DNA of 61,313 nucleotides from JBOFDP01 sp051647125 (GTDB taxonomy: Bacteria; Bacteroidota; Bacteroidia; Chitinophagales; Chitinophagaceae): contig JBOFDP010000095.1 in the NCBI GenBank assembly GCA_051647125.1, positions 1 to 61,313 on the forward strand, given 5' to 3'. This document shows, piece by piece, positions 10,501-18,900 of the stretch (positions are counted from its first letter, which is position 1; each line of letters starts with the position of its first letter). A model generated the notes under the pieces. The model did not search any database and was not told the origin of the DNA. It saw only the letters and a list, made by a program, of their open reading frames with translations. The position numbers and the translations under genes were made by a program.

Positions 10501-10865
10501 AAACAGAAGAGAATATACAATACATCAAATTAGAATTAGAAGATCGTTTTGGAAAAATTCCTACACAAGTAGAAGCTTTATTTATAGCATTATCTTGTAA
10601 ACAAAAAGCCTTGCATTTAGGATTTGAACGTATTATTGTAAAAAACCAAATAGCTCGTTTATATTTTAATGCAAATAATGAATCCCTTTATTTTGAAAGT
10701 GATACTTTTAACCATCTTTTAAACTATATTCAAACGAAAACCAATAATATACAACTTAAATCATCTCCTTCCCAAAACTATCTTCAAATGAAGGAGATAA
10801 AAAATATTGTTATATTAGAAAAAGAATTAGATAAAATGGTAGTGAAGGAAGCATTTAATTTATAG
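7521..10865 (+). CDS. mfd: Transcription-repair coupling factor
   Basis: ATP-driven translocase that removes stalled RNA polymerase at DNA lesions and recruits UvrA. The frame begins with a GTG (codon for MQTEDILQ). The N-terminal ~330 residues are the UvrB-like region, the RNA-polymerase-interacting CarD-like domain starts near residue 430 (GDYITHIDHGVGVFSGL), Walker A is near 582 (GDVGFGKTE), the DEEQ box is near 683 and the motif VI region RGRVGRSNKKAFCYLL is near 855. The C-terminal ~150 residues are the TRCF domain. The 1114 residues fit Bacteroidota Mfd, which lack part of the N-terminal region found in E. coli. Its 3' end overlaps the convergent mutY by six bases. Confidence 0.96.
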   Translation: MQTEDILQSFSKKLASCCASILPQQHLHIKNIQGSAFAFNLSANSQWHHTQIVITENFEQAAYLQNELCSIIPKIKSLLLPSSFEEEKTHQKINKTNEILRTETLVFLSKQVSLPKIVIIPIEGLLEKIPDQDAFQKNVISLQTGDTIDLEILIEQLITKNFEWSDFVYEPGQISLRGGILDIFSFAYNKPYRIQLKSDTIHSIRIFDTENQISEKNISRVELSCNMNMLDNVTLGKIHCLQLFDNKTPLWIGNFEMVKEKCLYYAKNYNTHTENKPYFELDNTKYTSQFIYTNWQETEKYLNQFTIIETNKKTNFKIDKSIEFNQSLQPVFNRKFDLLLQNLQNLQKQGYTLYLFYDNVAQYHRLLHILEDLGEPIILHPIAFNLHQGFIDHEMKIVCYADHQIFNRYHKYNIKQIQDSEKQLSLKALKELQPGDYITHIDHGVGVFSGLQKIEMDGKIQEAIRILYKNNDILYVNIYSLHKISKYIGKDNTPPTIHKLGSDVWQKLKSKTKRKVKEIAFDLIKLYAQRKAQIGFAHYPDNYMQNELEASFLYEDTPDQNKAVTDVKKDMELSAPMDRLICGDVGFGKTEVAIRASFKAVLSGKQVAVLVPTTILAFQHYQSFSRRLKNFPVTIEFINRFKTTKQKKEIYQQLQDGKIDIIIGTHALLSKDIFFKDLGLLVIDEEQKFGVSHKEKLKILSSCIDTLTLTATPIPRTLQFSLMGARDLSIIQTPPANRKPIYTEVHLFDIEFIRDAILKELQRHGQIYFIHNKVQELYSLKSLIQNSCPEISIQIAHGQMEGSELEKVVLDFIAHEYDILLCTNIIESGIDVPNANTIFINNAHYFGLSDLHQLRGRVGRSNKKAFCYLLAPPYSILTNEARKRLQTLELHSDLGSGFQIAMQDLDIRGAGNLLGGEQSGFLQDIGIQTYQKILEESIQELKQKEFKDIFTKKEKVFFPKDCSIETDFEILIPDKYISQISERLNIYTRLNNIKTEENIQYIKLELEDRFGKIPTQVEALFIALSCKQKALHLGFERIIVKNQIARLYFNANNESLYFESDTFNHLLNYIQTKTNNIQLKSSPSQNYLQMKEIKNIVILEKELDKMVVKEAFNL

Positions 10866-11897
10866 ATTATTATCTTTCAAAAAGTTTTTTATAATTTTTG
10901 GAAAAAAATAGTCTGAAAAGTTCTCTACATATTCCCACTGGCATTTTTCTACAATCATTGTTGTCTCGGCTATCAAAAAATAAGCTGTAATTTTTTTGTG
11001 TGTAAGTGTTTGGTAATATGCAGGACTCATTGATTTTATAGCTATTGTTGGATAATCTTTTTTTACTAATTGAGTAAGTTGTTTAAAAGACAGATTACTT
11101 TTTGTTGTTAGCATAGGAAATGTATATAATCCTTGCCAAATATCTTTTTCCGTACGTTTTTGTAGTGCAAAAGAAGATTTATACTTGACAACTAAAAAAA
11201 TAAAATATGATGGGACTAAAGCATTTTTTTTCTTTTTTACTGGTAACACATCTACCTGATTATTTTTTAAAGCATAGCAATGCTTATTAAGTATACAAAA
11301 CATACATAAAGTATTTTTCGGAGTACATACTGTAGCCCCAAAATCCATAATAGCTTGGTTATATATAGCTGGTTGTTTAGCATCTATAAGTTGTTGTGCC
11401 AAATCAAGTATTTCTTTTTTTCCTTTTGAGGAAAGTACATCTGTATAAATACCAAAATATCTACTAAGAACCCTATTTACATTGCCATCAACCACAGCAT
11501 AGGACTGATTATAACAAAATGACATCATTGCAGCAGCCGTATACTCTCCTATGCCTTTTAAAGAAATCCAACCTTCATAAGTTGTAGGAAAATATCCATT
11601 ACACTCTTTGGAGATATATTTTGCCGTTTGTATCATATTTCGGCATCTACTATAATATCCCAAACCCTCCCATACCTTAAATACTTCATCTTCTGGAGCA
11701 TTAGAGAGGGATTTTACTGAAGGGAAAGTTTTTAGTAATTGATAATAATATGAGGTAGCTTGTTCTACTCGAGTTTGTTGTAAAATAATTTCTCTTATCC
11801 ATACTTTATAGGGGTCGGTTTCTCCTACGCCTATGGGTTGTCGTTGATTTTTATGGAGATGCCAATAAATTAATTGTTTAGTAAAAATAGTCTTCAT
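10860..11897 (-). CDS. mutY: A/G-specific adenine glycosylase
   Basis: Base-excision repair enzyme that removes adenine mispaired with 8-oxoguanine. The start is set at the second Met (MKTIFTKQLI); the longer form adds only MKIIF. Catalytic Glu lies in WIREIILQQT (about residue 36), the helix-hairpin-helix is LKGIGEYTAAA (113-123), and the catalytic Asp is in VVDGNVNRV (137). The 4Fe-4S cluster cysteines appear as C-x6-C-x2-C-x5-C near residues 196-212. The C-terminal ~120 residues form the NUDIX-like 8-oxoG recognition domain (LQKRTEKDIWQGLYTFP). It is tail-to-tail with mfd, with a six-base overlap and no space for a separate terminator. Confidence 0.95.
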   Translation of the reverse strand: MKTIFTKQLIYWHLHKNQRQPIGVGETDPYKVWIREIILQQTRVEQATSYYYQLLKTFPSVKSLSNAPEDEVFKVWEGLGYYSRCRNMIQTAKYISKECNGYFPTTYEGWISLKGIGEYTAAAMMSFCYNQSYAVVDGNVNRVLSRYFGIYTDVLSSKGKKEILDLAQQLIDAKQPAIYNQAIMDFGATVCTPKNTLCMFCILNKHCYALKNNQVDVLPVKKKKNALVPSYFIFLVVKYKSSFALQKRTEKDIWQGLYTFPMLTTKSNLSFKQLTQLVKKDYPTIAIKSMSPAYYQTLTHKKITAYFLIAETTMIVEKCQWEYVENFSDYFFPKIIKNFLKDNNL

Positions 11898-11971
11898 AAA
11901 AATAATTTTCATAAAAATAAATAAATAAACTTAAATTTGAAATTAAATTATACTTTGTAGCTAAAAAAGTT

Positions 11972-11979
11972 TAACTTTG
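11972..11979 (+). promoter_or_regulatory. -7 element (TAACTTTG) for the ptb-ack pair
   Basis: Exact TAnnTTTG match 91 bases before the phosphotransacylase ATG. It implies an untranslated leader of about 85 AT-rich bases; a nearer start site with a weaker match cannot be excluded. Confidence 0.45.
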
Positions 11980-12069
11980 TTTCTTTTTATTATGTACCGT
12001 ATTTTTTTCATTTTAAAATAATTTTTTTCAACATATCATTTTATTACATTATTAAAAACATTAATTTCT

Positions 12070-12999
12070 ATGACAAAAAAATCACATTTTGATGCAATCC
12101 TCACCAAAGCTAAAATGGTGAACAAAACTAAAATTGCAGTTATGAACCCTACCAATGATGTAGCGTTAATGGGTGCTATAGAACCCTATCAAGAAGGTTT
12201 TGCAGAACCTATTTTAGTAGGCAATAAAGATATTATACATAAAGTGGCTAAAGCAAACCATTTGAATATTGATGACTTTGAATTAGTACATATAGAAGGA
12301 AAAGATGCTGATGTAGCCCAAGCTACTGCCCAATTATTAGCATCTGGAAAAGCTGATGTACTGATGAAAGGAAATATTCATACAGATGATATGATGCGTG
12401 CTGTGGTAAATAAAGAAAATGGATTACGTACTACTAATCTTATCAGTCATGTATTTATCATGGATGTACCTGCATATCACAAACTCCTTATTATTACTGA
12501 TGCCGCTATTAATATAGCTCCAGATTTAGAAGCTAAAGCCCATATTATAAATAATGCAGTATTAATGTCAAAAGTATTAGGAGTGGAAGTTCCTAAAGTG
12601 GCTGTATTGGCAGCAGTAGAAATTGTATATGCCAAAATGCCCAATACTGTAGAAGCAGCAGCTTTGTCTAAAATGATAGATAGAGGACAGATAAAAGGAT
12701 GTATAATAGACGGTCCTTTGGCTTTTGACAATATTATAAGTAAGGATGCTGCTCAAATAAAAGGTATTCATTCTTCAGTATGTGGGGATGCTGATATTAT
12801 ACTTGCTCCACAAATAGAAACAGGCAATGCAATAGCTAAACAATTAGCCTATTTAGCTCATTCAGGTATTGCAGGCGTGGTACTTGGAGCTAAAAAACCT
12901 ATAGTACTTACCAGCCGTTCAGATTCAGCTCATTCACGTTTAATATCTGCAGCTTCTGCTGTATTATTGGCTGATTATCAAAAAAATTGTAAAAAATAA
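12070..12999 (+). CDS. Phosphate acetyl/butyryltransferase family protein
   Basis: A 309-residue phosphotransacylase that converts an acyl-CoA and phosphate to an acyl-phosphate plus CoA. The sequence runs through the PTA_PTB domain: KIAVMNPTNDVALMGAIEPY at the N terminus, LLASGKADVLMKGNIHTDDM near residue 100, IDGPLAFDNIISKDAA near 220 and ADIILAPQIETGNAIAK near 245. The length and the LMKGN(I)HT motif are those of the Ptb-type rather than the long Pta. A kinase gene follows 32 bases downstream, so acyl-phosphate is passed on to make ATP. Substrate chain length (acetyl, propionyl or butyryl) cannot be decided from sequence. Confidence 0.9.
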   Translation: MTKKSHFDAILTKAKMVNKTKIAVMNPTNDVALMGAIEPYQEGFAEPILVGNKDIIHKVAKANHLNIDDFELVHIEGKDADVAQATAQLLASGKADVLMKGNIHTDDMMRAVVNKENGLRTTNLISHVFIMDVPAYHKLLIITDAAINIAPDLEAKAHIINNAVLMSKVLGVEVPKVAVLAAVEIVYAKMPNTVEAAALSKMIDRGQIKGCIIDGPLAFDNIISKDAAQIKGIHSSVCGDADIILAPQIETGNAIAKQLAYLAHSGIAGVVLGAKKPIVLTSRSDSAHSRLISAASAVLLADYQKNCKK

Positions 13000-13031
13000 T
13001 TCAACTCTCTATAATTAAAAAAATTTTATTT

Positions 13032-14201
13032 ATGTCTAATAAGGTAATATTGGTGGTAAACTGTGGGTCTTCTAGTGTAAAATTTAAAGTCTATACTAAA
13101 ACTTTAGAGCTTATTGCTCAGGCGCAAATTACAGGCTTAGATGTAATTCCTACCTTTGTAGGTAAAGATGCTAAAGGCAACACATTGGATAAATTTGACT
13201 GGACAGAAAAAAAGACCCACAAAGACGCACTAGAATATATTTTTGAATGGCTCCCAAAAAAGTTTGAAGGTATACAAATAGGAGTAGTAGGTCATCGTGT
13301 CGTACATGGTGCTTACTATTATCATGAACCTACTTTTATAACAGATGAAGTTATAGAAAAATTAGAGGAAATTATGCCTATATCTCCTTTGCATGGTCCT
13401 TTTAATATAATGCCCATAAAAGAAATTAGAAGCCAATATATTGATATTCCTCAAGTAGCTGTCTTTGATACAGGATTTCACAATACAATGGATGAACGTC
13501 ATAAAAGATTTCCTTTCCCTACATGGCTTCATGAAGAAGGAGTACGCCGATATGGTATGCATGGAATTTCTTATGAATATGTATCTGGAAAGTTACAAGA
13601 AATAGCCCCTGATATAGCACATAAAAAAGTAGTTATTTGTCATATCGGTAGTGGATGTTCTTTAGCAGGTATAGAGCATGGGAAAGTACGTATTACCTCT
13701 ATGGGATTTACAGTATTAGATGGTATTCCTATGGCTACTCGCCCAGGATGTGTTGATGCAGGAGTAGTTTTATATCTTTTACAATTTAAAAAATATACCT
13801 TGGAGCAAGTACAAAAACTACTCTTCAATCAATCTGGAGTAAAAGCATTATCTAATGAATTGTCAAGTGATTTTTATCAATTAACAATTTCAGATAAACC
13901 AGAAGCAAAATTTGCATTAGAATATATGTATGATTACACCGCACAATATATTGTAAAATTTGGTGTAGCTCTTGGCGGTATAGATGCTATCGTATTTACT
14001 GCCGGAGTAGGAGAAAATAGCCGTCCATTTAGAACGCATGTAATCCAGCATTTATCATGGCTCAATCAGGTACAAATCAATGAAGAGCGTAATAATAAAA
14101 ATGATCTTGTAATAAGCACCGATGATAGTAAAATTAAAGTCTTAGTAGTACCCACAAATGAAGAATTAATGATTGCTAAACATAGTGCAACATATTTGTA
14201 A
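13032..14201 (+). CDS. ackA: Acetate kinase family protein
   Basis: Phosphorylates ADP from an acyl-phosphate, completing the Pta/Ptb-Ack route of fermentation. The ASKHA signatures are clear: VVNCGSSSVKFKVY at the N terminus, VGHRVVHGAYYY near residue 83, VAVFDTGFHNTMDERHKRFP near 143-162, and IVFTAGVGENSRPFR near 320. The second signature reads HIGSGCSLAGIEHGKVRITS, where canonical AckA has HLGNG(A/C)S and a DTSMG; the Asp before TSMG is Ile-Thr here. Size (389) is that of AckA, longer than butyrate kinase (~355). It shares an operon with the upstream transacylase and ends at a perfect hairpin. Confidence 0.9.
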   Translation: MSNKVILVVNCGSSSVKFKVYTKTLELIAQAQITGLDVIPTFVGKDAKGNTLDKFDWTEKKTHKDALEYIFEWLPKKFEGIQIGVVGHRVVHGAYYYHEPTFITDEVIEKLEEIMPISPLHGPFNIMPIKEIRSQYIDIPQVAVFDTGFHNTMDERHKRFPFPTWLHEEGVRRYGMHGISYEYVSGKLQEIAPDIAHKKVVICHIGSGCSLAGIEHGKVRITSMGFTVLDGIPMATRPGCVDAGVVLYLLQFKKYTLEQVQKLLFNQSGVKALSNELSSDFYQLTISDKPEAKFALEYMYDYTAQYIVKFGVALGGIDAIVFTAGVGENSRPFRTHVIQHLSWLNQVQINEERNNKNDLVISTDDSKIKVLVVPTNEELMIAKHSATYL

Positions 14202-14215
14202 TACAGATTATTTAT

Positions 14216-14261
14216 AATAAATTAATACTTACAACTATGATATTGTAAGTATTAATTTATT
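14216..14261. terminator. Bidirectional terminator hairpin between ackA and scpA
   Basis: A perfect 19-base-pair inverted repeat (arms 14216-14234 and 14243-14261) with the 8-base loop CTATGATA. It sits between two convergent genes and its right arm touches the stop of scpA, so it can serve both strands. The stem is AT-rich and there is no long U tract, typical of Bacteroidota. Confidence 0.7.
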
Positions 14262-15009
14262 ATATCATATTTTGCTCTATAATAAAATTATTTTTCCCTT
14301 CACCAAGTAAAATAGTTAAAGTTTTTTGTTGAATTAGTTCTAGCAATGACAAGAAATAAAAAATAGCATGTATACGATTCTTACATACTTCAAACAAAGT
14401 TTCAAAAGACATTTTTCCCTGAACCAATATGCGTTGAGTAATATCTTTCCTAGAATCTTCTATGGTATAGTGATACTTATTAATTACATGTTGAGTTTGA
14501 TTAACACGATTATTAAATTTAAAAAGAATTTTCTCAAAAGCTTTCATCAGTTTAAATACAGTAAGTGTTTTTATCTCACTACCTTCAGCTTCTAATTCGT
14601 TAAGTATCATCATTTCATTTTGTATATTGCCACGATTTATATGTTGTAATCTCTCGTGTTCTTTTTTTGCAAATTCTTGTGCCGCTTCTTTATATGGTTT
14701 TAGGGTAAAGATTGCATCTATTAACGATTGTCGAGGATCTATTTCTTCTTCCAACTCATTGATTTCCTTACGAGGCAAAAGCATCTTTGCTTTGATACTC
14801 ATGAGCGTAGATACAAATAAAATAAAATCACTAGAAAGATCTATATTCAACTCGTCTTGCTGATGAATATAGGATAAAAAATCATTGATAATTTTAGTAA
14901 TTGGGATATTGTAAATATCTAACTCGTCTCGTTCTATAAGAAATAGTAAAAGATCATAAGGACCTTCAAAAGCAGGAAGCTTAATTTCATATTTTGAAGA
15001 ATATAACAT
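14260..15009 (-). CDS. scpA: Segregation and condensation protein A
   Basis: Kleisin subunit of the SMC-ScpAB condensin, needed for chromosome segregation. The start is placed at the ATG at 15007-15009 (MLYSSKYEIKLPAFEGPYDL), which gives the family N terminus and lies 25 bases behind a -7 box; the 15-codon extension upstream has no family match. The SMC-binding N terminus contains FEGPYDLLLFLIERDELDIYNIPI, given here in part, followed by the KAKMLLPRKE segment and a C-terminal winged helix (RILVQGKMSFETLFEVC). The 249 residues fit. No scpB or smc lies in the window. Confidence 0.93.
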   Translation of the reverse strand: MLYSSKYEIKLPAFEGPYDLLLFLIERDELDIYNIPITKIINDFLSYIHQQDELNIDLSSDFILFVSTLMSIKAKMLLPRKEINELEEEIDPRQSLIDAIFTLKPYKEAAQEFAKKEHERLQHINRGNIQNEMMILNELEAEGSEIKTLTVFKLMKAFEKILFKFNNRVNQTQHVINKYHYTIEDSRKDITQRILVQGKMSFETLFEVCKNRIHAIFYFLSLLELIQQKTLTILLGEGKNNFIIEQNMI

Positions 15010-15017
15010 CTTACTAT

Positions 15018-15025
15018 TAAATTTG
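15018..15025 (+). promoter_or_regulatory. -7 element (TAAATTTG) for the EamA gene
   Basis: Exact TAnnTTTG, 32 bases before the EamA ATG. It lies within 10 bases of the oppositely directed scpA element, so the two promoters are back to back. Confidence 0.55.
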
Positions 15026-15033
15026 CAACTATA

Positions 15034-15041
15034 CAAAAATA
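15034..15041 (-). promoter_or_regulatory. -7 element (TATTTTTG) for scpA
   Basis: Minus-strand TATTTTTG, exact TAnnTTTG, 25 bases upstream of the chosen scpA ATG. Confidence 0.55.
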
Positions 15042-15056
15042 ATCTTTTCTGCACAA

Positions 15057-15953
15057 ATGAAATTAATGAAAAAAATATCTTACGTAAATATTCTATTATT
15101 TCTTGTACCTACTACTATTTGGAGTACTTCCTTCTTATTAATAAAAGAATCTTTAAAAGAATTATCCGTATGGCAAGTAGGGAGTATAAGAATTATTTCT
15201 GCAGGAATTATTCTACTTCCTTTGGCTTGGAAATATCAAAAAAAAGTAACAAAAAGAGACCTTCTCTATCTTTTGATGAGTGGAACTATGGGGGCTTTGT
15301 TGCCTGCTTATTTTTCTGCTTTAGGAGAAGTACATCTTTCTCAAACAGAAGCCAGTGTTTTCAATTCTCTGACCCCTGTATTTACAATCATTTTTGGTGT
15401 GTTATTTTTCAATTTCAAAACTAAAATTTATCAATGGATAGGGGTTTCTATGGGACTTATTGGAGCAATGTATTTGAACTTCTCATTACATCATCAAACA
15501 CCAGAAAATATTAATATCAATATATATAGTTTCTTTGCTATACTGAATACTTGTTTATATGCTATTAATCTACATTTCATTATCAAAAAACTCTCTCACT
15601 TACCTTTTCTTGTCATTGTTACCTTTACCTTTACTACTATTATTCCTTTGGCAATACTCATATTTTTAGTAGGATGGATAACAGATTCTCATGCACCTCC
15701 CATTACTTGCTCTTTTTCTGTATTAGAATCCATAGCCTTAGGTGTATTTGCCAGCACATTAGCCAATATAGCTTTGTATAAACTTATTAAAAATACAGGT
15801 AGCCTAATCACCTCATACACTAGCTATGTTACTCCTGTTTTTGCATTAATTATAGGTGTGTTTTATGGAGATATGATTAAGCTCCCATTAACCATTTCCT
15901 TACTTTTTATTTTATTAGGAGTAGCCTTTGTACAAAAACATAAAGCAACTTAA
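15057..15953 (+). CDS. EamA/DMT-family transporter
   Basis: A 298-residue inner-membrane protein with about ten hydrophobic segments in two homologous halves, the drug/metabolite transporter (EamA) pattern. The first half opens with PTTIWSTSFLLIKESLKELS and VGSIRIISAGIILLPLAW; the second half ends with TSYVTPVFALIIGVFYGDMI, the usual position of the conserved Pro and Gly. Members export amino acids, metabolites or drugs; the substrate cannot be inferred. Met1 and Met4 are both usable starts. It is divergent from scpA and converges on dnaE with a 10-base gap. Confidence 0.87.
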   Translation: MKLMKKISYVNILLFLVPTTIWSTSFLLIKESLKELSVWQVGSIRIISAGIILLPLAWKYQKKVTKRDLLYLLMSGTMGALLPAYFSALGEVHLSQTEASVFNSLTPVFTIIFGVLFFNFKTKIYQWIGVSMGLIGAMYLNFSLHHQTPENININIYSFFAILNTCLYAINLHFIIKKLSHLPFLVIVTFTFTTIIPLAILIFLVGWITDSHAPPITCSFSVLESIALGVFASTLANIALYKLIKNTGSLITSYTSYVTPVFALIIGVFYGDMIKLPLTISLLFILLGVAFVQKHKAT

Positions 15954-15963
15954 TACTTATCCT

Positions 15964-18900
15964 TTATTTAGTAATTATTTTAAACCTACAAGCTACTGCT
16001 TTTTGAAGGTAATTACAAAATTCATCGCTTAAAGAGAATCCTTTTTGAGGATAATTAATAAGTTTTACAACCTCCTCTTTCTGCACAGGATTGGTAATAT
16101 GAATACTCATGTTTACGCTACCTGGATGCAAAAGTTGATTTTTTATTTGTTTAATAAACTTTTCTTCTACTTTATCAGCATTTATAAAAAGTTGAATTTC
16201 CTTAGTAAACTTATTTCTAAATTCTTCCATAGTTCCAACTTCTGATATTTTAAATTCAACTATTCCTTTTCTAAAAGAATGTTCTTGGAAAGAACCTATT
16301 ATATATATGTAGCTATAGAGTTCAAGAAAAGGCTTTATAAGTTTGTAATTTGCTCCAAAAAGACGCATCATCACCTTCCCAATTTTGTCTTCTATTTTGA
16401 CTTCTGCATAAGCAGTACCTTTTACACTAAGTTTTTGTAGACATAACGTAATAAATCCTCCTATTAATATATTTTTTCTAATTACTTTTTTTCGATCCTC
16501 AAAATTAGTTTCATATTCATTAAATTTATCAAGACTAGTAAAATTATAGTAACTCATTTCAAAATCAAAAATATCTAAAGGATGTTTACTCAGATAAATA
16601 CCTGTCATCTCTCGTTCATAGTTTAGCATTTCTACCAAACTCCAAGGGGATACTTCTTGGGGTATTGTAGGAGTAGAGATAAATTCAGTTTCATCCATTA
16701 CACTAGAAAAAAGAGAACTTGGTTGTTCTTTACTTTGCCTTATCGCTTTTCCATAGTCCATTAATTTATCTATAAACCTTTGTGAACTTTTTGGGTCAGT
16801 AGTAAAGTATTGTGCTCTGTGCAATTCTTTAAAACAATCAAAAGCCCCAGCCTTAATAAGGCATTCTAATTTCCCTACATTGAGTTTTGAGTTGATTACT
16901 CTTTTTGAAAAATCAAAAATATCTTTGAAATATCCTTGATTCTTTCTTTCTTCAAAAATATTTTTAAAAATATCCTCTCCAATATTTTTTATCCTAGAAA
17001 GTCCAAACCGAATAGCTAACTTAGAGGTTACAGAAAAGAAAGAATCTGATTCATTAATATCTGGAGGAAGTACATTAATTTTCATACGTTTACATTCTTC
17101 TATAAAGTAAGAAACCTTATCTATGTCTTTCGCATTATTGAGTAATGCCGCCATGTATTCATGTGGATAGTTAGCCTTTAAGTAGGCTGTTTGATAAGAA
17201 AGATAAGCATAACATGTAGAATGTGATTTATTAAATGCATATTGGGCAAAAGCCTCCCAATCTGTCCAAATTTTTTCCAAAACCTCCTTAGGGAATAATT
17301 TTTTAGAGGCTTCTTCTATAAATTTAGTTTTCATTTTATCAAGTACTGATTTTTGCTTTTTACCCATAGCTTTACGAAGTATATCTGCTTCCCCTTTCGT
17401 AAAATTAGCAAGTTTTTGAGAAAGCAACATTACTTGCTCTTGATATATAGTAATTCCATAAGTTTCCCTTAAAAATTCTTCCATTTCTGGAAGATCATAT
17501 GTAATAGGTTCTATCCCATGCTTACGATTAATAAAATTAGGGATATACTGAATAGGACCTGGACGATATAATGCATTCATCGCAATAAGATCTTCCATTT
17601 TATTAGGTTTTAGTTCCCGTAAATATTTTTGCATTCCCTCACTTTCAAACTGAAAAATACCATTTGTAGCACCTTGCTGATAGAGTTCAAATGTTTTCTT
17701 ATCATTTAAAGGAATATTTTGTATATCTATATCTATATTCTGCCTTTCTTTAATAATTTTTAAAGCCTCTTTTATAATATTAAGATTACTCAACCCTAAA
17801 AAGTCCATTTTTATAATACCTGCATCTTCTATAGACGAACCTTCTATTTGTGTTACTAACAATCGAGAATCTTTTACCTTACATACAGGAATAAGTGTAT
17901 TAATAGAATCTGGGGCTATGATAATACCCGCAGCATGTAATCCTACATTTCTTATAGTCCCTTCTATTTTAGTAGCATCTTCTAACAATCCTTTATATAT
18001 GGCATTTTCTTTATAATACTTTCGTAAAGAATTAATTTGTTCTATACTATCATTATTCAGCCCTTCTTTATCTTTTAACCCTTCTATAGGAGCATAAAGT
18101 ACACGATCTAATTTAATACCTGGTTTATTGGGTATAAGAGCAGTTAGCATATTACATTCTTGTATTGGAATTTGCAAAACTCTACCTACATCTTTTATAC
18201 TAGCACGAGCAGCCATAGTACCATAAGTAATTATTTGTGCTACTTGGTTATCGCCATATTTTTGTACAACATAGTTTATAACCTTATCTCTCCCTTTATC
18301 ATCAAAATCAGTATCTATATCTGGCATGCTTTTCCTATCTGGATTAAGAAATCTCTCAAAAAGTAGGTTATATTTTATAGGATCTATAGTCGTAATATCC
18401 ATACAATACGCTACTACCGATCCTGCCGCTGATCCTCTTCCCGGACCTACCAGCACATCCATTTCTCGTGCTGCCTTGATAAAATCTGATACAATAAGAA
18501 AATACCCAGAAAATCCCATTTTTCGTATTGTTTCTAATTCAAACTTTACCCGTTCTTCTATTTCGGGTGTAATAATACTATATTTTTTTCTCAACCCTTC
18601 ATTTACTAAATGTACAAGATATTTGTCTTGTGAATTACCAAATGCTTGAGGTATAGGAAATGCAGGTAATAAAATATCTCTTTTGAGATTTAGAATATCT
18701 ATTTTCTCTATAATTTGGTTTGTATTATCTATAGCCTCCGGAATGTCTGCAAATAATGCTTTCATTTCTTGCGTAGTCTTCATATAAAACTCCTCATTGG
18801 GAAAAGCAAATCGAGGTTTGCGAAATCCTTTTTGTTGTGAAGCAGAACTTACAGAACTAGCATGTACAATTTGTATAGCACTTTCTTCATCCTGCAAAGC

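Noticed and set aside
18326..18649. 107-codon plus-strand frame inside dnaE
   Set aside because: Antisense to the conserved polymerase active-site region; explained by dnaE codon structure.
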